DNA of 62,053 nucleotides from Desulfococcaceae bacterium HSG9 (GTDB taxonomy: Bacteria; Desulfobacterota; Desulfobacteria; Desulfobacterales; JAUCGF01), in NCBI GenBank assembly GCA_030378005.1, contig JAUCGF010000096.1, positions 1 to 62,053 on the forward strand, read 5' to 3'. Under the pieces are notes generated by a model, which was not told the origin of the DNA, ran no database searches, and worked only from the letters and a program-made list of their open reading frames with translations. This document shows positions 1-6,670 of the stretch, one piece after another (the first letter of the stretch is position 1; every line of letters begins with the position of its first letter). The position numbers and the translations under genes were made by a program.

Positions 1-231
1 CATTGTTTCTCTTATAATTGGCAAGCTATGATCGGTTACCATTATTTAATGCGATTAGCTCATATGTTCAATGTGCTTACTCAATATTCGGTGTGTTTCG
101 TCAAATACATAAAAGATATGGGTGTTCACGGTGCGATACAATTCATCCGTGAAACAACAGCCGTCTTTGTTCCGAATGATGAACGTATGAAAATGCTTTT
201 CTCACGTCCCTTCAGAATTCGTCAGCTTTGA
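1..231 (+). CDS. C-terminal fragment of a DDE-type transposase (5' end outside window)
   Basis: The reading frame is open from base 1 and ends at a TGA at 229-231, giving about 76 residues. The sequence includes FSYNWQAM and GYHYLMRLAHMFNVL, followed by a segment rich in charged residues and a tail ending in RPFRIRQL. This pattern (Tyr/Trp-containing helix, then HYLMR.AH..NVL) resembles the last part of transposases of the DDE superfamily as I remember them, where it follows the final catalytic Glu. The exact IS family cannot be named from this piece. The insertion-type hairpins and the MITE downstream fit a mobile-element neighbourhood. Whether the full gene is intact cannot be seen. Confidence 0.55.
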   Translation, partial: HCFSYNWQAMIGYHYLMRLAHMFNVLTQYSVCFVKYIKDMGVHGAIQFIRETTAVFVPNDERMKMLFSRPFRIRQL

Positions 232-401
232 TTGCGGCAAAACAGCTAAAACCAATCCGGTATTTTATAAAAAGACGCATCAGTGCGTTTTTAAGAGTGG
301 ATTATTCTCATCACTGTTCTATTTTCTCATATCAATTTATCCTCAAAAGTAAAAAACTGATTTTATTGACGGAGTAAATATTTTTTAATTGTTTTAATTA
401 A

Positions 402-422
402 ACCACCACCTCTGGTGGTGGT
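402..422. repeat. REP-like palindrome, copy 1
   Basis: A perfect palindrome: CCACCACC, loop TCT, GGTGGTGG, with one further A-T pair outside. It lies in the non-coding gap between the transposase tail and tetR, and a near-identical copy lies about 60 bases downstream. Paired short GC-rich hairpins in an AT-rich gap are typical of REP-type elements or of IS200/IS605 subterminal hairpins. No Y1 transposase is seen in the window. A hairpin acting as a transcription terminator for the transposase is an alternative, but there is no T-run. Confidence 0.6.
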
Positions 423-482
423 ACCGTCATGTATTAAAGTGGCTATGCCCAAATTATAAAATTGAAAGATTCCGATTAAGAT

Positions 483-503
483 GCCACCACCTCTGGCGGT
501 GGA
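483..503. repeat. REP-like palindrome, copy 2
   Basis: The second copy of the CCACCACC-TCT-GGYGGTGG hairpin. It differs from copy 1 by a single base in the right arm (GGCGGTGG), which makes one A.C mismatch in the stem. Same orientation and same loop as copy 1. Confidence 0.6.
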
Positions 504-572
504 GTTTTCACTTGAATTTCAGTCTGGTTCCATGCTAAAAAAAGATATTGTGCGTCAGCACTGTGATTTCTC

Positions 573-601
573 TTGACCTGAAAAGAAATATAAATTATAT
601 G
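573..601 (+). promoter_or_regulatory. Candidate sigma-70 promoter upstream of tetR
   Basis: TTGACC, a 17-base spacer, then TATATG. It lies just before the MITE-like element, so it may be the original promoter of the TetR gene, now separated from it by about 260 inserted bases. The same pattern (TTGACT-N17-TATATG) appears in front of the liv operon. This is consensus matching only. Confidence 0.35.
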
Positions 602-616
602 AAGTACAGTTCTTAG

Positions 617-877
617 TTAAACCCTACAATGACACTTAGAAATTAACTGTCTGAATTATCAATGGTTCGGTAATTTTTTTGATTCAACGTGTTAAAAATC
701 ATAACTATCTGAAATTATTGTAAAAAAGCTTTACAACTTTGTTTTTATAACCTGCTGAAATTATTAGATTTTTATTTTTTTACCGAACTATTGATTATAG
801 GATTTTAGCAAAAATATTTAAAATCATAAATGATTGAATTCATTATGTTTTATATGTAAGTGTCGTTGTAGGGTTAA
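617..877. mobile_element. MITE-like inverted-repeat element
   Basis: The ends are inverted copies. The left end AACCCTACAATGACACTTA (620-638) matches the reverse complement of 857-875 with one mismatch (T/C). TTAA borders each end (617-620 and 874-877) and may be a target duplication. A second inner inverted repeat pairs 655-676 (around ATCAATGGTTCGGTAA) with 780-799 (around TTACCGAACTATTGAT). There is no reading frame inside. About 260 bases, non-coding, with terminal inverted repeats fits a non-autonomous MITE. It ends 4 bases before an ATG in frame with tetR. Confidence 0.65.
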
Positions 878-934
878 GTCATGTTCATTATTTCTTTGAG
901 CATACAGCCACTTTTGACGTGTAAGTTTTATATT

Positions 935-1576
935 ATGGGAATTAAGGAAAGAAAACAAAGAGAACGCGAAAGACGCCGTCAGCAAATTATTGTTGCGGCT
1001 AAAAGAGTGTTCACCGAAAAAGGATTTAACAGGGCAACCATAGAAGAAATCGCCCGGAATGCGGAACTCAGCCCAGGAACCTTGTATTTGTATTTTAAAA
1101 ACAAGGAGGAATTATATGCGTCTCTTTCTCTCAGAATCCTTCAGTACCTTGCCATTCGTGTGGAACATGTAAAAAATGAAGCTAATCTGGGGCCTCGGGA
1201 CAAATTGGATGCGCTGATGAATGCCATGTATGATGTGTATGAATTCGATCCGCTGATTCTGATCAATATGTTTCATCTTCAATCCAGTGAAACGCTAAAA
1301 AATTTATCTCCGGTGTTGTTAGACGAATTAAACGAACTCACCCGCAAGTCTATCGGCACGATTGCAGCGCTTTTTGAAGATGGTATCAAGAAAGATATTT
1401 TTTCGGATCAGCATCCTATGGCATTAGCTGACATTTTCTGGTCAATGTTTTCAGGTGTTGTGCTTTTGGAAACCAATAAGCACGCGCTGAATGAAGACAA
1501 AAATTTTTTAAAAGAAACCCTTGAAATCGCCTTTGAAATTTTTAGCAAAGGCGTTGCGCGCAAATCGACCGGTTAG
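935..1576 (+). CDS. TetR/AcrR-family transcriptional regulator
   Basis: A DNA-binding repressor-type protein of about 213 residues. The N-terminal domain has the classic TetR helix-turn-helix: VFTEKGFNRATIEEIARNAE, then SPGTLYLYFKNKEELY. It is preceded by a very basic stretch (KERKQRERERRRQQ). The C-terminal ligand domain is helical and not assignable. I place the start at the ATG before GIKERKQ. An in-frame ATG at 881 would add 18 hydrophobic, non-family residues and lies at the edge of the MITE. The fatty-acid and liv genes nearby make an acyl-CoA responsive role conceivable (inference). It converges with smpB, leaving only six bases between the stops. Confidence 0.88.
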   Translation: MGIKERKQRERERRRQQIIVAAKRVFTEKGFNRATIEEIARNAELSPGTLYLYFKNKEELYASLSLRILQYLAIRVEHVKNEANLGPRDKLDALMNAMYDVYEFDPLILINMFHLQSSETLKNLSPVLLDELNELTRKSIGTIAALFEDGIKKDIFSDQHPMALADIFWSMFSGVVLLETNKHALNEDKNFLKETLEIAFEIFSKGVARKSTG

Positions 1577-1582
1577 GTTCCT

Positions 1583-2044
1583 CTAACGAAAATCTTTACG
1601 CGCCCTGTCCAACTCCCTTTTTTCATCACGCTGGCGGATTGCCTGACGTTTATCGTATTTGCGTTTCCCGCGTGCAAGCGCGAGAGCCATTTTAACTTTG
1701 CCGTTCACAAAATAAAGCCTCAAGGGAATCAAGGAAAATCCCTTTTCATTGACTTTGCCATACAGCTTTTTTATTTCCGACTTGTGCAACAGCAGCTTAC
1801 GAGTTCTTAACGGTGCATGGTTGTTGTAATACGCGAATGGATAAGGGCCTATGTGCATTTGATAAACAAACACTTCTCCATTGACAATCCGGGCGTAAGA
1901 ATCTTTCAGATTGGCACGGCCGCCGCGTAATGATTTGACTTCGGTACCCAAAAGTGCAATCCCCGCTTCATAAGTGTTTTCAATGAAATAATTGTGCCGA
2001 GCTTTGCGGTTTTCAGCAATATTTTTTTTATGCGGTTTTACCAT
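1583..2044 (-). CDS. smpB: SsrA-binding protein SmpB
   Basis: The tmRNA-binding partner in trans-translation, which rescues stalled ribosomes. The 153 residues from the chosen ATG contain the family landmarks: ARHNYFIENTYEAGIALLGTEVKSLR near the start, NLKDSYARI, a central LHKSEIKKLYGKV and a basic C-terminal tail KYDKRQAIRQRD...LDRARKDF. The start at 2044 has a GAGGAG ribosome site 7 bases upstream, inside the end of ptsI, so the genes overlap by 17 bases. A more upstream ATG at 2077 would add 11 residues unlike the family. It is the last gene of a ptsH-ptsI-smpB unit. The tmRNA gene itself is not in the window. Confidence 0.96.
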   Translation of the reverse strand: MVKPHKKNIAENRKARHNYFIENTYEAGIALLGTEVKSLRGGRANLKDSYARIVNGEVFVYQMHIGPYPFAYYNNHAPLRTRKLLLHKSEIKKLYGKVNEKGFSLIPLRLYFVNGKVKMALALARGKRKYDKRQAIRQRDEKRELDRARKDFR

Positions 2045-3827
2045 TAACGGTCTCCTCACAAACATCTGCTTCTTCATAATACATTGCGCCGAAATTTTGC
2101 TGTAAGCGTTTTGCTATTTCAGCGGCATCAGCCAATTGAAGAATTTCATGGGTGAATTGTTGGCACTCTTTGAAATTGAGTGAGCGAACAGTTTGTTTTA
2201 TAATCGGTATCGTAAACGGATTCATGCTTAATTCTTTGATCCCCAAGCCGACCAGCAAGGGCGTATAAAGCGGGTCACCAGCCATCTCACCGCATATAAA
2301 AATGCCGATATTATGCTTATGAGCCATATCAGCCGTGGATTTAAGCATTCTTACGATTGCCGGATGCAATGGGTTAAAAAGATGCGCCACTTGACGGTTG
2401 CCTCGGTCAATTGCCAGTGTGTATTGAATCAAATCATTGGTTCCAAGGCTGAAAAAATCGACTTTAGGAGCCATGACATCCGCCATGATAACAGCGGCCG
2501 GTACTTCGATCATAATGCCGACTTCGATGTCACGCTTATATAGCAGGCCATCAGCCGCCAGCGAAGCGGCGGCTTCATCTAAAAGGCGCCGGGTTTCTTT
2601 GATTTCGAAACAATTGGAAATCATTGGAATAAGGATGCGCAGATTACCGTAAGCTGCGGCGCGGAGTATGGCGCGGAGCTGAATTTTGAAAATATTCGGA
2701 TGTTTCAAGCAATAGCGAATTGCACGCAACCCCAATGCCGGGTTGTCTTCATGGTAATTATCAATATGGTAGCGCAGGACTTTATCACCATTGATATCCA
2801 GAGTACGGAATGTTACCTGATTGGGATACATCTTTTCAACCACATCTTTATAGCTGTTAAACAGTGTGGCTTCACCAGGAAAGGCATGGTTTCTCAAATA
2901 TTGAAATTCAGTGCGATACAAACCGATGCCATCTCCGCCATGGTCGCGTACAGCTACAACTTCCTCCGGCAATTCGATATTGCCCATCACCTTCACCCTA
3001 AAACCATCTGACGTTTCAGCCGTAATATCACAATTTCGTGCGATGACCGCTTTACGCTGTTCAAAACGATTTTGGCGTTCCTGGTACAACAGGATCGTTT
3101 TTTCGGAAGGATGAACGATGACGGTGCCTTGTGTGCCGTCCGCAATGATGATGTCTTCGGTGTTAATCATCCGGGTGGCCGTTTCAAGCCCCATCACGGC
3201 GGGGATTCCCAGCGTTCGAGCGATGATACCGGTATGGGATGTTTTGCTTCCACCGTCGGTGATGAAACCCATAATTTTTTTAAGGTTGATTTGACTTGTA
3301 TCCGCGGGCGATAAATCATCGGCAACCAAAATGACGCGCCGGTCAATATCCGCAAGGTTTTCCTGTTTAGCGCCAACCAGATTCCGTAAGATAAGTTCGG
3401 ATACATGCTCAATATCGACGATGCGCTCCCGCAAATAGGAATCATCCATATTTTGAAATATCAGTTTGATATTAGCGATAACCTTTTTTAAAGCCCACTC
3501 CGCATTCACCCGTTCTTTTTCAATATAGGCAATCGTTCTGCCATAGAGCATTTTATCTTTGAGTAAGGCGATATGCGTTTCATAGATATTGGCATGTTGG
3601 CGGAGTTCTTCGGGAGAAGCTTCGATGACAGCGCGTAATTCGTTATTCGATTTGCTGACCGCGGTTTTGAACCGTTTGATTTCGTTGGCCAGGGTTCGTT
3701 CCTGAATCACATAGCGTTTGATAACATCAACCCCTTTTTTATCTACGAGATAGGCTTGGCCTATGCTGATACCATCTGAAGCGCCGATGCCGTATAATTT
3801 CAGTTCCCGTGTGTCGGATACGTTCAT
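2028..3827 (-). CDS. ptsI: Phosphoenolpyruvate-protein phosphotransferase (PTS enzyme I)
   Basis: A cytoplasmic kinase that moves phosphate from PEP to HPr. Its 599 residues are close to the usual 570-590. The N-terminal HPr-binding helical domain (about 20-150) is followed by the phospho-histidine site GGSKTSHTGIIAR (about 195). The PEP-binding TIM barrel carries IGLYRTEFQYL, the metal-binding FFSLGTNDLIQYTLAIDRG and the active-site cysteine in ICGEMAGDP. The ATG overlaps the ptsH stop by one base (TGATG), so the two are translationally coupled. No EII permease genes lie nearby, so it may serve a regulatory PTS or a mannose-type system elsewhere (inference). Confidence 0.95.
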   Translation of the reverse strand: MNVSDTRELKLYGIGASDGISIGQAYLVDKKGVDVIKRYVIQERTLANEIKRFKTAVSKSNNELRAVIEASPEELRQHANIYETHIALLKDKMLYGRTIAYIEKERVNAEWALKKVIANIKLIFQNMDDSYLRERIVDIEHVSELILRNLVGAKQENLADIDRRVILVADDLSPADTSQINLKKIMGFITDGGSKTSHTGIIARTLGIPAVMGLETATRMINTEDIIIADGTQGTVIVHPSEKTILLYQERQNRFEQRKAVIARNCDITAETSDGFRVKVMGNIELPEEVVAVRDHGGDGIGLYRTEFQYLRNHAFPGEATLFNSYKDVVEKMYPNQVTFRTLDINGDKVLRYHIDNYHEDNPALGLRAIRYCLKHPNIFKIQLRAILRAAAYGNLRILIPMISNCFEIKETRRLLDEAAASLAADGLLYKRDIEVGIMIEVPAAVIMADVMAPKVDFFSLGTNDLIQYTLAIDRGNRQVAHLFNPLHPAIVRMLKSTADMAHKHNIGIFICGEMAGDPLYTPLLVGLGIKELSMNPFTIPIIKQTVRSLNFKECQQFTHEILQLADAAEIAKRLQQNFGAMYYEEADVCEETVNGKTA

Positions 3828-4114
3828 CAGTTTTCTTCTCCGAACCTGTTTTCAACCAGAGTGACCAGTGCATCAAGGATGTTGTGGTCTGACGGATTTT
3901 CAATTTCAAATGTTAACACAGTGCCTTGCGGACTGTTAAGGGTGAGAATATCAATGATACTCGAAGCATCTGCTTTGAGATCATTGTTGATGATATGCAC
4001 AGCAGACCGGGATTCCTGAACGATACCGGCAATTTGGGCAGCCGCGCGGGCGTGCAAGCCCAAAGCGTTGACGATATAAACTTGTTTTGATAATTTGCTT
4101 ACATGATTTTGCAT
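3827..4114 (-). CDS. ptsH: HPr family phosphocarrier protein
   Basis: The phosphocarrier between enzyme I and its targets; 95 residues from the ATG at 4114. The active-site histidine lies in GLHARAAA, where the usual HARPA proline is replaced by alanine. The region of the regulatory serine is DASSIIDILTLN, so a Ser-46 equivalent is plausible. A longer frame beginning at 4168 adds 18 residues that do not belong to the family. It is first in a ptsH-ptsI-smpB unit with one-base and 17-base overlaps. The proline substitution leaves the catalytic His and following Arg intact, so activity is likely. Confidence 0.9.
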   Translation of the reverse strand: MQNHVSKLSKQVYIVNALGLHARAAAQIAGIVQESRSAVHIINNDLKADASSIIDILTLNSPQGTVLTFEIENPSDHNILDALVTLVENRFGEEN

Positions 4115-4361
4115 GAATTTGCATGGAAATGTTAAGAGATATTTTGTTGCCCGGGTTTTACATCGCATTGTCTGTGAGGCTCAAGCCGACAATATTGCTA
4201 ACGTTATTTGGATATAAAGTGCAGGCAACCAAAACAGGAAGTATCACGAAAGGTGTTATCTGAACATTAATTTTGCATAGTTACTACAATAATAATTTCC
4301 TGTCAATGTTAATTTGTTGACAACGAATATGACAGTTAGTATAAAATTTGATATTAGTCAG

Positions 4362-4482
4362 CGTTTCGGCTGTTGTATCGTGATTTTTCAGATTGCGCTT
4401 GAAGGTATATAGCGGAATGAAAGGCGCAATCTGAAAGATTATGATACATTGCTGCCTAAATTTATTTAAAACAGCCGAAACG
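4362..4482. repeat. Large interrupted palindrome (possible small mobile element or structured RNA)
   Basis: The left arm 4362-4398 runs without interruption. Its outer part CGTTTCGGCTGTT (4362-4374) pairs with AACAGCCGAAACG (4470-4482). Its inner part (4375-4398, ending CAGATTGCGC) pairs with 4424-4447 (starting GCGCAATCTG), with two mismatches. The right arm carries a 22-base insertion between the two paired blocks. The apex is about 25 bases. It sits in the gap between ptsH and the selenoprotein gene. The length and the bulge suggest a palindromic repeat element. A folded non-coding RNA is the alternative. Confidence 0.6.
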
Positions 4483-4585
4483 ATAATCAAGGCCATAAAT
4501 ATTTATTATATCGGTTTTGGGAAACCGAAGTAACAAGGCGACCAAGCGGAAAGTTTGTAAGCCCATTAACAAAAGGAGTTTTAAA

Positions 4586-4804
4586 ATGAAAAACAAGGTC
4601 ATTATTTTTGGTAAAAACACCTGACCATACACGACAGCGGCTCGTGAAGCTTACGTCCAAAAGCAAAAAGATGTGGAATATGTCAACGTTTTAGACGACC
4701 CCGAACAGATGGATGTCATGCTGAAATATTCCAAAGGATCGCGTAATGTTCCGGTTATTGTTGAACACGAAACGGTAACTATCGGTTTTAACGGAAATTC
4801 ATGA
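4586..4804 (+). CDS. Glutaredoxin-like selenoprotein (UXX-star type), in-frame TGA read as selenocysteine
   Basis: A gene that standard ORF callers break at an internal TGA. ATG at 4586 has AAGGAG seven bases upstream. Reading TGA (4622-4624) as selenocysteine gives 72 residues, MKNKVIIFGKNT-U-PYTTAAREAY and onward to VPVIVEHETVTIGFNGNS, with a real stop TGA at 4802. The order is that of a thioredoxin-fold glutaredoxin: beta strand VIIFGK, redox motif U-P-Y-T at the helix start, VEYVNVLDD, the cis-proline segment RNVPVIVE and the glycine turn TIGFNG. The family known as UXX-star (seleno)proteins has this form. Function is presumably thiol/selenol redox chemistry; the substrate is unknown. It stands alone between ptsH and the LOG gene. 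Confidence 0.87.
4630..4646 (+). promoter_or_regulatory. Candidate bacterial SECIS stem-loop
   Basis: Just 3' of the in-frame TGA, CACGA pairs with TCGTG around the loop CAGCGGC, which contains the GG expected in a SelB-recognised loop. The loop starts about 10 bases after the TGA, somewhat closer than usual. An alternative pairing, AGC (4636-4638) with GCT, puts the loop further away and starts it with GG. The exact fold is uncertain. Confidence 0.45.
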
Positions 4805-4852
4805 GGGGTTTGAGCGAACCGGCCGGGAGCCGGTAAAAGTTATAACAAGATC

Positions 4853-4998
4853 CAAAAATCAAATAACAAATTTCAAATAAATCACAATGACCAAACTTCA
4901 AAATTGCCTGCACTTGCTATGCCTGTCAATACAGCAACGATTTGCTACAGTTCGGAATTTATTCGAGATTTGGTGTTTGTAATTTGAGATTTAAAAAA
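4853..4998. repeat. Imperfect AT-rich inverted-repeat element
   Basis: The left half carries repeated CAAAT-type words (AAATCAAATAACAAATTTC, then AAATAAATCACAATGACC). The right half carries their approximate complement (GAATTTATTCGAGATTTGG, then GTAATTTGAGATTT). The arms pair imperfectly around a central GC-richer segment containing GCCTGCAC. Elements of this style are scattered between genes in several environmental lineages. No reading frame lies inside. It ends about 14 bases before the LOG gene and may supply its 5' leader. Confidence 0.45.
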
Positions 4999-5011
4999 AG
5001 TCAGGTATATA

Positions 5012-5668
5012 ATGTCAAAAGAAATGCAATATATTATTGATGAATTTAAGATTGAAGAAGCTTGGCGATTGTTTAAAATAATGGGTGAATTTGTGTCTGG
5101 CGTGGAAGCGTTGCATGAACTCGGACCTGCTGTCAGTATTTTTGGCTCGGCTCGAATCACCCCTGACAATCCTGTTTATCACAAAACTGAACAAATTGCT
5201 GCAGAGTGTGCCAAAAATAACTTTGCCGTTATCACGGGAGGTGGCGGCGGTGTTATGGAAGCGGCCAACAAGGGGGCGGCGGATGCCGGCGGTACTTCTG
5301 TCGGGCTTAATATCAACCTTCCGATGGAACAAGAACCCAATCCCTACGCCAACATTAAACTTAACTTTGATTATTTTTTCATCCGTAAAGTGATGTTTGT
5401 TAAATATGCCTCCGCTTATGTGGTTATGCCAGGCGGATTTGGCACGTTAGATGAACTGTTCGAAGCGATCACGCTGATTCAAACCTTACGCATTCGTAAG
5501 TTTCCCATTATTCTTTGCGGTAAAAAGCATTGGACCGGACTCGTTCAATGGATTCAGGAGCGTTTGATATCCGAAAAGTTGATTTCACCTGCTGATCTTG
5601 ATATTTTCCAAGTAGTTGACCAACCCGAAGATGTGGTTAAGGCGATTAAACGGATTGTTGTTCTGTAA
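5012..5668 (+). CDS. LOG-family (TIGR00730-type) Rossmann-fold nucleosidase
   Basis: A predicted nucleoside-5'-monophosphate phosphoribohydrolase, the family that includes plant LOG. Its 218 residues have the family landmarks: FGSAR near residue 45, ITGGGGGVMEAANKGA near 75, and the signature MPGGFGTLDELFEAIT near 135 with the catalytic PGGxGTxxE. Bacterial members act on AMP/GMP-type nucleotides; a cytokinin role is not implied. The gene stands alone between the palindromic element and the liv operon. The ATG follows a weak AGG ribosome site. Confidence 0.92.
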   Translation: MSKEMQYIIDEFKIEEAWRLFKIMGEFVSGVEALHELGPAVSIFGSARITPDNPVYHKTEQIAAECAKNNFAVITGGGGGVMEAANKGAADAGGTSVGLNINLPMEQEPNPYANIKLNFDYFFIRKVMFVKYASAYVVMPGGFGTLDELFEAITLIQTLRIRKFPIILCGKKHWTGLVQWIQERLISEKLISPADLDIFQVVDQPEDVVKAIKRIVVL

Positions 5669-5713
5669 TTTAGCGTTTCGACCCATAATTTGAAACGGAT
5701 CGGCAATTTTTGC

Positions 5714-5742
5714 TTGACTAAATTTGAAATGTCAAATATATG
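5714..5742 (+). promoter_or_regulatory. Candidate sigma-70 promoter of the liv/acyl-CoA ligase operon
   Basis: TTGACT, 17-base spacer, TATATG. The spacer contains the dyad TTTGA-AATG-TCAAA, a possible operator. The promoter lies about 95 bases before the livG start. The pairing of -35 and -10 mirrors the candidate in front of tetR, so shared control by that regulator is conceivable (inference). Confidence 0.4.
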
Positions 5743-5836
5743 GGCTTTTATGTTATGAACGAGGTTCAGAAAAAAAGTCAGACAAACTATACTTAGCATC
5801 ATCATTTTGGCAAAAAATGTATCGGGAGATTGAATT

Positions 5837-6670
5837 TTGGTCCATCCTACGAACAAGCTCAAAGAACAAACGGAAGAAGAGATTCTGCTGGAACTAAAAG
5901 ACGTAGAGATGAATTTTGGCAAAGTCTGCGCTTTGACCGGTGTTAATCTGAAAATCCGCAAAGGCGAAATTCATTCCGTCATCGGGCCGAATGGTGCTGG
6001 CAAAACCGTGATGATGAACATCATTAACGGTCTGTATCGCCCGCAAAAGGGCGATATTTTTTTTAAAGGCAAAAAAATCAACCGCGTCAAACCGTATAAA
6101 CGTGCGAAAATGGGTATGGCCCGTACTTTCCAGAAGGTCGAAGTTTTCGGTGGTATGACGGTTTTGGATAATATCCGTTTAGGCCGCCATACTCACTATA
6201 AATCAGGCATTTTCAGCGGATCGGTTTATGCCGGTAAAACCCGTCGTGAAGAGATTAAGCATCGCACGTTTATCGAAGAAGAAATTATTGATTTATTAGA
6301 GATTGAATCAATTCGCGATCATCCGGTGGGGATGCTTCCTTACGGTCTTCAAAAACGGGTGGAACTGGGACGTGCCCTGGCTCTGGAACCGGATTTGCTG
6401 ATTTTGGATGAACCTTTGGCCGGATTGAACCTCGAAGAAGTGGAAGATATGGCGCGCTTCATTCTGGATATCAATGAAGAAAAGCGTTGGAAAGTCACCT
6501 GTCTTCTGGTGGAACATGACATGGGCGTGGTCATGGATCTCTCGGATCATGTTTTTGTGCTGAATTTCGGCAATACGATTATAGACGGCACACCCAAAGA
6601 GGTTCAGGATAATCCCGAAGTGATTAAAGCATATCTGGGGGAAGAGGATTTATATGCGACAAGAAGATAA
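5837..6670 (+). CDS. livG: Branched-chain amino acid type ABC transporter, ATP-binding protein
   Basis: A LivG-type ATPase that powers uptake through the LivHM channel; 277 residues. Walker A is GPNGAGKT (about residue 51), the Q-loop region is ARTFQKVEVF, the signature is LPYGLQKRVELGRAL (in place of LSGGQ), Walker B is LLILDEPLAGLN and the switch His lies in LVEHDMGVVMDL. The C-terminal GTPKEVQDNPEVIKAYLG is typical of LivG. I use a TTG start at 5837, with GGGAG nearby. The 3' end overlaps the acyl-CoA ligase by 17 bases. The substrate may be an organic acid rather than an amino acid, given the partner ligase. Confidence 0.9.
   Translation: MVHPTNKLKEQTEEEILLELKDVEMNFGKVCALTGVNLKIRKGEIHSVIGPNGAGKTVMMNIINGLYRPQKGDIFFKGKKINRVKPYKRAKMGMARTFQKVEVFGGMTVLDNIRLGRHTHYKSGIFSGSVYAGKTRREEIKHRTFIEEEIIDLLEIESIRDHPVGMLPYGLQKRVELGRALALEPDLLILDEPLAGLNLEEVEDMARFILDINEEKRWKVTCLLVEHDMGVVMDLSDHVFVLNFGNTIIDGTPKEVQDNPEVIKAYLGEEDLYATRR

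Noticed and set aside
2700..3314. Several plus-strand open frames inside ptsI
   Set aside because: They lie opposite a clearly assigned PTS enzyme I and show no family features.
4284..4496. 70-codon minus-strand open frame upstream of ptsH
   Set aside because: It runs through the palindromic element and shows no coding features.
4505..4575. Riboswitch-like leader before the selenoprotein gene (hairpin TCGGTTT-TGGG-AAACCGA)
   Set aside because: One small hairpin is present, but I could not match the sequence to any riboswitch consensus I know.
4818..4834. Hairpin ACCGGC-CGGGA-GCCGGT after the selenoprotein gene as a terminator
   Set aside because: The stem is good, but it is followed by TAAAAG rather than a T-run, so I do not list it as a terminator.
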